From Leifsonia sp. fls2-241-R2A-40a (GTDB lineage Bacteria > Actinomycetota > Actinomycetes > Actinomycetales > Microbacteriaceae), in contig NZ_JARVRS010000001.1 in NCBI RefSeq assembly GCF_030209575.1, forward strand, positions 2,108,001-2,172,000: 64,000 bases of DNA, read 5' to 3'. The position numbers were made by a program, and so were the translations under genes. Below the pieces are notes generated by a model, which made no database searches, was not told the origin of the DNA, and saw only the letters and a list, made by a program, of their open reading frames with translations. Position 1 is the first letter of the stretch; every line of letters starts with the position of its first letter. Below are positions 42,263 to 50,146 of the stretch, piece by piece.

Positions 42263-43858
42263 ATGACCCCAGCACCGACCATCGCCGTCGTCGGCAGCGG
42301 ACCGATCGGATCCGCGTACGCCCGCATCCTGCTCGAAGCGCTGCCGGACGCGCGCGTCGTCATGTTCGAGGCCGGCCCGCAGCTGACGGCCATCGCCGGC
42401 GAGAACGTGCGCAACATCCCGGACCCGGACGAGAAGGAGCGTGCCCGCGAGCGCTCCCAGGGGCCGCAGGCGGGCGCGTTCCGCGAGTCGCTCGGCATCC
42501 CGGGGTCCGTGGTGGTCGAGGGGATGTTCACCGCGCGCGGCGGCACGCACCTGCTCGACTTCGGCGGCCCCGGCGCTGCGCACACGGTCGGGTTCCCCGC
42601 GGCCGCCGCCTCGACGAACGTGGGCGGGATGGGCGCGCACTGGACCTGCGCGACGCCGAGCCCGTCGTTCAGCGAGCGCATCCCGTTCATCCCAGACGCC
42701 GAGTGGGAGGAGCTGGTCGCCGAGGCGTCCCGCCTGCTGCACGTGCAGACCGCCGCGTTCGCCGACTCCGAGATCGGGGGCGCCATCCGGTCGTTGCTGG
42801 CCGAGGAGTTCGCCGGCGAGCTGCCCGAAGGCTACGGCCCGAGCACCCTTCCCGTCTCGGGTGACCCGCAGCCGGACGGCACCATGCGCTGGGCCGGCGC
42901 GGATGTGGTGCTCGGGCCGCTGCTCGACCCGGAGAGCGCGCTCGCCGACCGGTTCGAGCTGCGCGACCTGTCCCTCGTCCGCCGCGTCGACCACACGGAC
43001 GGCGTCGTGACCGGCGTCACCGTCGAGGACCTCCGCAGCCACGAGGTCTACTCGGTCGACGCCGACCTGGTGGTGGTCGCCGCTGACGCCTTCCGCTCTC
43101 CTCAGCTTCTCTGGGCGTCCGGGATCCGGCCGCACGCGCTCGGTCACTACCTGACCGAGCACCCCGTCGTCATCTCGACCGTCGCGCTGGACGCGCAGGC
43201 AATGAGCCGGTTTGCGACCGAGCAGGAGCTCGACCGGGAGCTCGCGCGCCGCGCTGTCAACCCGGCCGATCCGGTCGCCGCCGTCAACCGCATCCCGTTC
43301 TCGGAGCCCGCCCACCCGTTCTCGCTCCAGGTGATGTACGCCGAGAACCCGCCGTTCCAGCTCGACCCCGACCACCCGGCCGCGGGCAACCGCTGGGGGT
43401 ACGTCAACATGGGCTACGGGATGCGCAAGCAGCCTCGCTGGGACGACGCCGTGACGTTCGACGACGCCGAGCCCGACTACCGCGGGTTCCCGAACATGAC
43501 GATCACCTACGCGCTGACCGACAGCGAGGAGCGCGAGATCGCCGAGGCGACCGAGCGGCTGCGGCGCGCGGGCAACGCGCTCGGCTCGTTCGTGGCCGAG
43601 CCGCGGCTGCTGCCGAACGGGTCCAGCCTCCACTACCAGGGCACCATGCGCATGGGCGCCGCGGACGACGGCACCTCGGTCGCCGATCCCGCGTCGCGGG
43701 TGTGGGGCTACGAGAACCTCGTCGTGGGCGGCAACGCGCTGATCCCCACCGCCACGGCGATGAACCCCACGCTGATGAGCGTCGCGATCGCCGTCCGCGG
43801 AGCGCGGGCGGCCGCCGAGCGGCTGGCGGCGGCCGTCGGGGCCGAAGCGCGCAACTGA
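42263..43858 (+). CDS. GMC/pyranose oxidase-type FAD C-glycoside 3-oxidase candidate (CarA-like)
   Basis: 531 residues. FAD dinucleotide motif VVGSGPIGSAYA (11-22), STNVGGMGAHWT as the conserved flavin-contact loop, and C-terminal catalytic pair His457 (SLHYQG) and Asn501 (AMNPTLMS), as in pyranose 2-oxidase relatives. The family includes the microbial C-glycoside 3-oxidases that oxidise the C3 hydroxyl of a C-linked glucose, the step needed before C-C cleavage. The next two genes are beta and alpha subunits of a C-deglycosidase, which supports this role. It follows the MFS gene by 31 bases with an AGGAGC ribosome site. Oxidation of O-glycosides is possible too. Confidence 0.82.
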   Translation: MTPAPTIAVVGSGPIGSAYARILLEALPDARVVMFEAGPQLTAIAGENVRNIPDPDEKERARERSQGPQAGAFRESLGIPGSVVVEGMFTARGGTHLLDFGGPGAAHTVGFPAAAASTNVGGMGAHWTCATPSPSFSERIPFIPDAEWEELVAEASRLLHVQTAAFADSEIGGAIRSLLAEEFAGELPEGYGPSTLPVSGDPQPDGTMRWAGADVVLGPLLDPESALADRFELRDLSLVRRVDHTDGVVTGVTVEDLRSHEVYSVDADLVVVAADAFRSPQLLWASGIRPHALGHYLTEHPVVISTVALDAQAMSRFATEQELDRELARRAVNPADPVAAVNRIPFSEPAHPFSLQVMYAENPPFQLDPDHPAAGNRWGYVNMGYGMRKQPRWDDAVTFDDAEPDYRGFPNMTITYALTDSEEREIAEATERLRRAGNALGSFVAEPRLLPNGSSLHYQGTMRMGAADDGTSVADPASRVWGYENLVVGGNALIPTATAMNPTLMSVAIAVRGARAAAERLAAAVGAEARN

Positions 43859-43888
43859 CGTACACGAGGACGAGAGAAAGAGGACGGG

Positions 43889-44290
43889 ATGCTCGAAGAG
43901 CAACTGATACAGACGGCGGGATTCCGCAACGTCGGGCCGAAGGACGCGCGCACGGGGTTCCAGCTGCGCGTCCGGAGCCCGTACTACCGGGGACTCTGGG
44001 CGAACCTGATCGAGAAGCCGACCGTGACGGTCGACGGCGAACAGTTCGACGGCGAGCGCATCCGCTGGACGCTCCCCGCGGGCGAGTTCTCCCTCGCCGA
44101 ACTCGGCGAATCCCCCGACGCGCGCTGGCCGCTCGGCCACGCCGCGGTGCTCACCGTTCCGCACGAGGGCGGCCTGGCGCGCGGCATCCACGACGTCACG
44201 CTGGAGCTCCGGCTGCGGATGTCGTACATCCCCGAAGAACTGCAACCGTCCATCTGGACCGCGTCGCGGAAGGCGGTGATCGTCGAATGA
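43889..44290 (+). CDS. C-glycoside deglycosidase beta subunit (DUF6379), copy 1
   Basis: 133-residue all-beta protein. It shows the family hallmark (V/I)-x-S/I-P-Y/W-Y-R-x-L around residues 29-37 (RVRSPYYRGLWANLIEKPTV), followed by VDGE, and a late LRMSYIPEELQPS strand corresponding to the metal-site-facing region of the partner. Small beta-sandwich subunits of this family (DgpB, CarC in some nomenclatures) complex with a TIM-barrel subunit and are required for activity. It overlaps the alpha gene by 4 bases, so the two are made together. It is the most divergent of the four beta domains in the window. Confidence 0.8.
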   Translation: MLEEQLIQTAGFRNVGPKDARTGFQLRVRSPYYRGLWANLIEKPTVTVDGEQFDGERIRWTLPAGEFSLAELGESPDARWPLGHAAVLTVPHEGGLARGIHDVTLELRLRMSYIPEELQPSIWTASRKAVIVE

Positions 44291-45207
44291 CCGCGAACGA
44301 GCTCCCCTTCGGCCTCGGCGTCTCCCTGTACAGCTACACCGACGACATCGGCGTGACGATGACGGTCGAGGAGTGCATCGCCGACGTCGCAGACCTCGGC
44401 GCCACCGGCCTCGAGATCCTCGGCGAGGGTCACATCGAGGACTACCCGAACCCGTCGACCGCGTGGATCGACGCCTGGTTCGCGCGCAACGAGCGGCTGG
44501 GCCTGACGCCGACCCTCTACGGCTCGTGGATCGACACCCGCCGCTTCCCCGGGCGGGGGATGACCGCGGACGAGGGCGCACAGCAGCTCGAACTCGACCT
44601 GCGACTCGCCTCCACCCTCGGCTTCTCGTTCGTACGCCCCAAGATCGGCGTGATCTCGGAGGACCTGCGGGTCGACCCGATCTGGCAGGAGGCGGTCGAG
44701 CGCAACCTGCAGCTCGCCGCCGACCTCGACATCGTGATCTGCCCGGAGATCCACTGGCCGACCGTCATCAAGTCGGCCGTCGTGGAGGAGTACCTGGAGT
44801 TCAAGGACCGCACGGGTTCCGAGCACTTCGGGCTGCTGATCGACACCGGCGTCTTCGAGCTGTCCCCGTACCCGCGCAGGGGCGGCAGCGCCTCCTTCCG
44901 CATGGGCGACGGCTCGGCACGACCCCCGGTGGTCCCGTTCGTCCCGGTGTCCGACCTCGCCGACGTCATGGCGCACACCGTCTACTTCCAGGCCAAGTTC
45001 TACGAGGTGGACGACGACCTCGTCGACCACTACATCCCCTGGCGGGACATCATCGACGTCGTCGTCGACGCCGGCTACACGGGCTGGCTGTCGAGCGAGT
45101 ACGAAGGCCACCACGAGCCGTACCGTGCACCCGACCAGCTGCGCCGGCAGCACGCCCTCATCCGCACCATCGCCGCCGAAAGCGCGGCGCTCCCAGACAG
45201 GAACTGA
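44287..45207 (+). CDS. C-glycoside deglycosidase alpha subunit (sugar phosphate isomerase/epimerase fold), copy 1
   Basis: 306-residue xylose-isomerase-like TIM barrel. Expected Mn2+ ligands are Glu154 (in PEIHWP), Asp186 (LLIDTGVF), Gln235 (YFQAKFYEV) and Glu271 (LSSEYEGH); His156 in EIH is a likely acid/base. The Glu-Asp spacing is 32 residues, the same as in the other alpha domains here. The third ligand is Gln instead of His, as in inosose dehydratases. The reaction is beta-elimination of the aglycone from a 3-keto C-glycoside. ATGA overlap with the beta gene. Confidence 0.8.
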   Translation: MTANELPFGLGVSLYSYTDDIGVTMTVEECIADVADLGATGLEILGEGHIEDYPNPSTAWIDAWFARNERLGLTPTLYGSWIDTRRFPGRGMTADEGAQQLELDLRLASTLGFSFVRPKIGVISEDLRVDPIWQEAVERNLQLAADLDIVICPEIHWPTVIKSAVVEEYLEFKDRTGSEHFGLLIDTGVFELSPYPRRGGSASFRMGDGSARPPVVPFVPVSDLADVMAHTVYFQAKFYEVDDDLVDHYIPWRDIIDVVVDAGYTGWLSSEYEGHHEPYRAPDQLRRQHALIRTIAAESAALPDRN

Positions 45208-45209
45208 CC

Positions 45210-46691
45210 ATGCCCAACGGACTCATCGACGACGCGAGCCTGCGCGTCCACCCGGAGGGCCTTGCGCTCGCCCTCACCATCCCCTGGTACCGCAGCCTCT
45301 GGCTGTCGTCGGTGACGACGCTGCAGCTCACGCTCGACGGGGTGGAGGTGTCGGAGGAGGACCTCGCCTTCGAGTTGGATGGCGTGCGCTACGCCATCGC
45401 GGACCTCCCGCGGCAGAGCGACGTGCTCTGGTACCTGCAGTCGCATCCGCTGCTCATCGTGCGACGGGAGCCGGCGGTCGGGCTCGGCGAGACGCACGAA
45501 GTCGAGCTGCACGGCGAGCTGCGGCTCCCGTACATGCAGATCGTGCCGGGGCAGGACGGCGGTCCCGGAGTGTACGTGCCGAACGTGGTCCACCAGCGGC
45601 TGACGCTGACCGCGACCGACCGCGACGCGACCCCTCCCGTCTTCGAGAGCGCCTTCGCGCCGCCGCCCGAGGCGACCGACGAGGATCCGTTCGAGCTGGG
45701 ACTCACCCTGTACTCGGCCAGCGCGGAGTTCCGGGCGGGATGGTTCGACTTCGACGGCCTGCTCGACCGGGTCGCAGAGCTCGGCATCGGACCGGGCATC
45801 GAGATCGTCGCCTCGCAGGTGCTGCCGACCTACCCGGTCGTGTCCGACGAGTTCGTGGCGACCTGGCGGGAGGCATTCGACCGGCACGGCTTCGACGCCA
45901 GCTCGTTCGGCGCGAACCTGGACATGGGCAAGCGGCGCGACCGTGACATGACCCCGGATGAGGAGTTCGAGGTCAGCGAGCTGCTGTTCCGCGGGGCGAA
46001 GAAGCTCGGCTTCCCGTTGGTGCGCATCCAGTCGGCCAAGCCGGAGCTGCTGCGGCGCCTGCTTCCCGTGGCCGAAGACCTGGAGCTGAAGCTCGCCTAC
46101 GAGATCCATGCTCCGCTGGGGCCCAACTCGCCCGAGATCGTCAAGGTGCGCGACCTCTACGACGAGCTGGACTCGCCGCTGCTCGGCTTCGTCGCCGACT
46201 TCTCGTCCACCATGCACAGCATGTCGCCGACGCTGCTCCGCGCCGTGCGCCGGGCGGGACTCGGCGACGAGGAGGTGCAGCGTCTGCAGGAGATCTGGGC
46301 GACGGATGCTCCGATGCGCGCCCGCCAGGAGGAGTTCATCGGCTACCTGAACAGCCGGGGCTTCGATCCGGGACGCCTCGGCGCGTTCGCCCACCTCGCC
46401 TTCAACATGCACGGGCACGTCGACCCGCGCGAGTGGTCGGACATCATGCCGCAGATCCTGCACGTGCACGCGAAGTTCTACGACATCGACGAGAACGGCC
46501 AGGAGCCGGCGATCGACTACCCGGAGCTCGTGCGGGTCTTCGTCGAGGGCGGCTACCGCGGCTACTGGTCGAGCGAGTGGGAGGGCCACGCCTTCGCGGA
46601 GCTCGGCGAGGTCGACCCGCTCGTCCTCGTGCGCAAGCAGCACGACCTCATCCGCGCGAGCATGCGGGCGCTTCAGCCGGCCGGGCGGTGA
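45210..46691 (+). CDS. Fused beta-alpha C-glycoside deglycosidase
   Basis: 493-residue single-chain protein. Residues 1-137 are a complete DUF6379 beta domain (TIPWYRSLWLSS, LRLPYMQIVPGQDGGPGVYV); 138-161 a proline/acid-rich linker (PPVFESAFAPPPEATDED); 162-493 a sugar isomerase/epimerase barrel with Glu298 and His300 (YEIHAP), Asp330 (VADFSS), His418/His420 (HVHAKF) and Glu456 (SSEWEG). The same two domains occur as separate genes at 62244 and 60397. ATG at 45210 comes two bases after the preceding stop; a weak AGGAACTG lies upstream. It should cleave 3-keto glycosides without needing assembly of separate subunits; substrate unknown. Known enzymes of this group are heteromeric, so the fusion is unusual. 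Confidence 0.82.
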   Translation: MPNGLIDDASLRVHPEGLALALTIPWYRSLWLSSVTTLQLTLDGVEVSEEDLAFELDGVRYAIADLPRQSDVLWYLQSHPLLIVRREPAVGLGETHEVELHGELRLPYMQIVPGQDGGPGVYVPNVVHQRLTLTATDRDATPPVFESAFAPPPEATDEDPFELGLTLYSASAEFRAGWFDFDGLLDRVAELGIGPGIEIVASQVLPTYPVVSDEFVATWREAFDRHGFDASSFGANLDMGKRRDRDMTPDEEFEVSELLFRGAKKLGFPLVRIQSAKPELLRRLLPVAEDLELKLAYEIHAPLGPNSPEIVKVRDLYDELDSPLLGFVADFSSTMHSMSPTLLRAVRRAGLGDEEVQRLQEIWATDAPMRARQEEFIGYLNSRGFDPGRLGAFAHLAFNMHGHVDPREWSDIMPQILHVHAKFYDIDENGQEPAIDYPELVRVFVEGGYRGYWSSEWEGHAFAELGEVDPLVLVRKQHDLIRASMRALQPAGR

Positions 46692-46700
46692 GGGCGCGGC

Positions 46701-47618
46701 ATGACGGACACCCAGCCCGACCTCCGGACGCTCCCGCTCGCCGACGCGCTCGCCTGGCTGCGTGAGCACGGCGAGCCGGCCGACCCGAGGCCGGACATCG
46801 ACACGGCGTCGCTGCGCAGACGGTTCCCGCGCCTCGCGCACGTGCGGACGCGCGACCTCGTCGTGGATGCGCCGAGCGGCCCGCAGCCGGCGCGGCTCTA
46901 TCGCGACGACACGGTGGAGCACACAGGCGCTGCGCTGGTGTGGGTGCACGGCGGCGCCTTCATCGGCGGATACCTCGACATGCCCGAGTCGAACTGGGTC
47001 GCCCTGGAGCTCGCCTCCCGGGGCATCCCCGTGCTCGCCGTCGACTACGTCAAGTGCCTCGGCGACGTGCACTTCCCGGCTCCGTCCGACGACGTGCTCG
47101 CCGCCTGGCGCTTCGCGGCGGGACGCAGCCCCGAACTGCTCGGGGTCGAGCCGGACGCGCTGCTGCTCGGCGGCGCGAGCGCCGGCGGGAACCTCGCGGC
47201 GGGGGCGGTGACGCGGCTCCGGGATGCGGGGAGGACGCTGCCCGCCGGTGTCGTGCTGGTGTACCCGGCCCTCGACCCAGACGGCGCGCACCCCGGCAGC
47301 GCGCCGGACCCCGATTCGCCGTTCGTCCGGCTGTCGCTGAACTTCGCCGGCTCGGCGGCTGCGCTGCAGGACCCCCACGCGTTCCCCGGCCTGGGCTCCG
47401 TCGGGGCCTTCCCGCCGACCCTCGTGGTCGTCTGCGAGCAGGATCGCCTCCGACCCTCGGGCGAAGCGTTCGCCCGGCGCCTCGCGGGTGCCGGGCGCGA
47501 CGCGACCCTGCACGTGGAGCCGGACGCCGACCACGCGCACATCGACGAGCCGTCGCATCCCGGCGCCGTCCGCACGCTGGAGGCCATCGCGGCCTGGATG
47601 GGGGACCTCCCGCGCTAG
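46701..47618 (+). CDS. Alpha/beta hydrolase, HSL-type esterase
   Basis: 305 residues. Oxyanion-hole HGGAF (about 84-88), nucleophile Ser160 in GASAGGN, late DADHAHID histidine and CEQDRLRPSG aspartate. No signal peptide. Within the C-glycoside locus it may remove acyl groups from acylated glycosides or open lactones formed from oxidised sugar; this is inference. Nine bases after the fused deglycosidase; convergent with the LysR gene. Confidence 0.85.
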   Translation: MTDTQPDLRTLPLADALAWLREHGEPADPRPDIDTASLRRRFPRLAHVRTRDLVVDAPSGPQPARLYRDDTVEHTGAALVWVHGGAFIGGYLDMPESNWVALELASRGIPVLAVDYVKCLGDVHFPAPSDDVLAAWRFAAGRSPELLGVEPDALLLGGASAGGNLAAGAVTRLRDAGRTLPAGVVLVYPALDPDGAHPGSAPDPDSPFVRLSLNFAGSAAALQDPHAFPGLGSVGAFPPTLVVVCEQDRLRPSGEAFARRLAGAGRDATLHVEPDADHAHIDEPSHPGAVRTLEAIAAWMGDLPR

Positions 47619-47619
47619 C

Positions 47620-48555
47620 TCAGGTGTGCTCGCCGGCGGCGATGATCCGCCCGGCGTCCTCGAACAGCGAGCGCATCCAGGCGTGCTCGGGGTCGTGCGT
47701 GTGCACGGGATGCCACCACAGTGCGTTGACGATGGGGGTCGGCGCGAAGGGCAGTTCGACCACGCGCACCGCAGCGGCGCGCTTCGCGAGCGGGGCGAGC
47801 GCCGAGTGGATGATGCCGACCCGGCGGGTGCCCGCGATGAAGTGCGGGATCGCCATGAAGCTCTCCACCACGACCTCGACGTTCGGCTCGATCCCGAGCT
47901 GCTGGACCTGGCGCTCGGCCGAGGTGAACGCCGACCGGGACTGGTAGTTCATCACCCAGGGGAGCTTCGACATCTCCTCCCGGGAGAGCGAATCGCCGAC
48001 GTCCTCGTTGGTCTCCGAGACGATCGCGACCCAGTCGTCCTGCCACAGGTCGGCGAACGGCAGCTCGGTCAGGAAGCCGTGCGGGATGACCATCCCGTCG
48101 ACGGAACGGAGCCGGTTCGAGGCGTCTTCGACCACGGTCGGGTTGTGCAGCATGAACCGGAAATGGACGCCCGGCGCCTGCGCCGCCGCCAGCTCGGAGA
48201 CGACGCGGCCGATGGTGGTGAAGCCGTAGTCGGAGCCGAAGATCGAGAACTGGCGCACGGACTCCGCCGGGTCCCAGGCGGCCTGGCTGTCGAACACGCG
48301 CCGCGCGGCCTCGAGGGCGATCGTCGTGTGGTCGGCCAGCCGCAGGGCCAGCGGCGTCAGCTCGTAGGTGTTGCCGCGGCGCGCGAGGATGGGGTCGCCG
48401 AAGTGGATGCGCAGCCGCGAGAGCGACGCGCTGAGGGCCGGCTGGCTGAGCCGTAGGCGCTCCGCGGCGCGGGTCACGCTGCGTTCGGTGAGGAGGGCGT
48501 CGAGCGCGATCAGCAGGTTCAGGTCGAGCCGCGACATCAGCGGATAATCGGTCAC
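47620..48555 (-). CDS. LysR-family regulator of the C-glycoside locus
   Basis: 311 residues; HTH near the N-terminus (LNLLIALDALLTERSVTRAA, QPALSASLSRLRIHFGDPIL), NodD-like arrangement, and an effector domain. GTG at 48555 is used; ATG at 48537 is an alternative. It is the only minus-strand gene between 42 and 64 kb, divergent from the ABC/GH operon across a 235-base region with nested dyads. NodD-type LysR proteins often respond to plant flavonoids or related phenolics, which would fit a flavonoid C-glycoside inducer (inference). Confidence 0.87.
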   Translation of the reverse strand: MTDYPLMSRLDLNLLIALDALLTERSVTRAAERLRLSQPALSASLSRLRIHFGDPILARRGNTYELTPLALRLADHTTIALEAARRVFDSQAAWDPAESVRQFSIFGSDYGFTTIGRVVSELAAAQAPGVHFRFMLHNPTVVEDASNRLRSVDGMVIPHGFLTELPFADLWQDDWVAIVSETNEDVGDSLSREEMSKLPWVMNYQSRSAFTSAERQVQQLGIEPNVEVVVESFMAIPHFIAGTRRVGIIHSALAPLAKRAAAVRVVELPFAPTPIVNALWWHPVHTHDPEHAWMRSLFEDAGRIIAAGEHT

Positions 48556-48658
48556 GACGGTGTGATCCTTCCTTCATCGGAGCGGCTCTGCGGGCTCACT
48601 ATATCCAGGCTCGCCGTGGCGGGCACCGGCGGGCCGTATCGATCGCGTATCGACCGAG

Positions 48659-48700
48659 CTTATGTCGGGGATAAGCAGAACTACCGTTGTTTATCTGCTT
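48659..48700. promoter_or_regulatory. Nested inverted repeats in the LysR/ABC divergent promoter region
   Basis: CTTAT-GTCGGGG-ATAAG (48659-48675) overlaps AAGCAGA-N14-TCTGCTT (48673-48700). A GATAA...TTATC pair (16 bases apart) lies over the second. The AT-rich dyads stand out in GC-rich surroundings and suit a LysR tetramer site. Confidence 0.5.
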
Positions 48701-48790
48701 TAGCGCTGCGAAACTCGAAAACGCCCCCAGAGGGCCGACGACACAGCCGCCGCCCTCATCGACAACGAAGTCTTAGAAGAGGTCAATCCG

Positions 48791-50080
48791 ATGAAGCACT
48801 CACGCAGGAGCCGCACAACACGGCTCGCCTGGCTCGCCATCCCTGCTGCCGCGGGCCTCCTGCTGGCTGGTTGCTCCAGCAGCGGGTCCACCGGCAAGGA
48901 GCCCCAGACCATCACCTTCGCCTTCGGCGCGACGAACGACCAGGACAAGGCGGCTTACACCGGCCTCGCCAAGTCGTTCGAGGCCGAGAACAAGGGCGTC
49001 ACGGTCACTCCCCAGAACCTCCCCGTCCAGAGCTACCCGACCACCATCGCCACCCGCGTGCAGGGCGGCAACGCTCCCGACACGTTCTACGCCGAGGGCG
49101 GCACCGGCCAGTCCAACTCCGTCCTCCCGTGGGCGAAGTCCGGACTCGTGCTCCCGCTCGACGACGCCGCGATCAAGGCGGACATCCCCGACTCGGCCAA
49201 GAGCCTCTGGACGTACAACGGCAAGGTCTACGGCGTCCCGCTCGGGACCCAGCTGAACGGCGTGATCTACAACGACGAGCTGGCGAAGTCGATCGGCGTG
49301 AACATCGACGCCACGACGAGCCTCGACGACATCATCGCCCAGTGCGGCAAGGCGCGCTCCGCGGGCAAGACCGTCTACGGTCTCGCCGGGTCCACGTTCC
49401 AGAACAACGGCATCCTCGCCGTCGCCGTCGCCACCTCGACCGTCTACGGCCCGGACAAGGACTGGAACCAGAAGCGCGCCCAGAACAAGGTCACCTTCGC
49501 CGGAACCAAGGGCTGGACCACCGCCCTGGAGTCGATCAAGAAGATGTACGACGGCGGATGCTTCCAGGACGGCGCGACCAGCGCCGGCTTCGACGCGCTG
49601 ACCAACGGCGCCTCCTCGGGCAAGATCCTCGGCTTCTTCGCCCCGAGCGCCGCGGCCCAGCAGATCATGCAAGCCGCCGGCGGTCACGTGAAGTTGATCA
49701 CCCTGCCGGTCGGCGCGCCGGACGGCACCAAGACCTACCTGTCGCTGAGCTCCGACCAGGGCGTCACCGCGAGTGCCAAGACCAAGAGCCCCAAACTCGC
49801 CACCGACTTCCTGAAGTACATCGTCTCGGACAAGGGCCAGCAGGAGTACTCCAAGCTGGTCGGCACCATCCCGGTGAACGTCAAGAGCAACTCGACGCTG
49901 CTTCCGCAGTACGAGTCGATCAAGGACCAGATCGCGAAGAACGACACCCGCGGCTACGCGCCGACCGAATGGCCGAACGCCAAGATCTACACCGATCTCG
50001 GCAACGGCGTGCAGGGCATCCTGACCGGTCAGATGACCGTCAAGCAGGTGCTGCAGCAGATGGACACCGACTGGGGTTGA
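48791..50080 (+). CDS. Carbohydrate ABC transporter substrate-binding lipoprotein
   Basis: 429 residues. Lipoprotein signal ends in LLAGC with lipidated Cys28 and a Ser/Gly tether; mature family 1 binding fold (ITFAFGATNDQDKAAYTGLA, NAPDTFYAEGGTG). It delivers a sugar or glycoside to the permeases that follow after a strong hairpin. GAAGAGG ribosome site. Ligand unknown; genes around it suggest a decorated plant glycoside or an oligosaccharide. Confidence 0.9.
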   Translation: MKHSRRSRTTRLAWLAIPAAAGLLLAGCSSSGSTGKEPQTITFAFGATNDQDKAAYTGLAKSFEAENKGVTVTPQNLPVQSYPTTIATRVQGGNAPDTFYAEGGTGQSNSVLPWAKSGLVLPLDDAAIKADIPDSAKSLWTYNGKVYGVPLGTQLNGVIYNDELAKSIGVNIDATTSLDDIIAQCGKARSAGKTVYGLAGSTFQNNGILAVAVATSTVYGPDKDWNQKRAQNKVTFAGTKGWTTALESIKKMYDGGCFQDGATSAGFDALTNGASSGKILGFFAPSAAAQQIMQAAGGHVKLITLPVGAPDGTKTYLSLSSDQGVTASAKTKSPKLATDFLKYIVSDKGQQEYSKLVGTIPVNVKSNSTLLPQYESIKDQIAKNDTRGYAPTEWPNAKIYTDLGNGVQGILTGQMTVKQVLQQMDTDWG

Positions 50081-50090
50081 TCCGGTGACC

Positions 50091-50122
50091 CGGGCGGCCT
50101 GCTTCCCCGGGCAGGCCGCCCG
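50091..50122 (+). terminator. Intercistronic hairpin after the second binding lipoprotein gene
   Basis: Perfect 12-bp arms CGGGCGGCCTGC / GCAGGCCGCCCG around TTCCCCGG, no U-run, 11 bases past the lipoprotein stop and 24 before the permease start. Likely sets lipoprotein excess by partial termination or mRNA 3' protection. Confidence 0.6.
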
Positions 50123-50146
50123 AACCCCGTTGAAAGGAACGAATCG

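Noticed and set aside
45138-45209. Possibility that the fused deglycosidase is two genes joined by a missed stop or frameshift
   Set aside because: The frame is continuous through the linker with normal codon bias and there is no internal ribosome site plus start positioned at the alpha domain.
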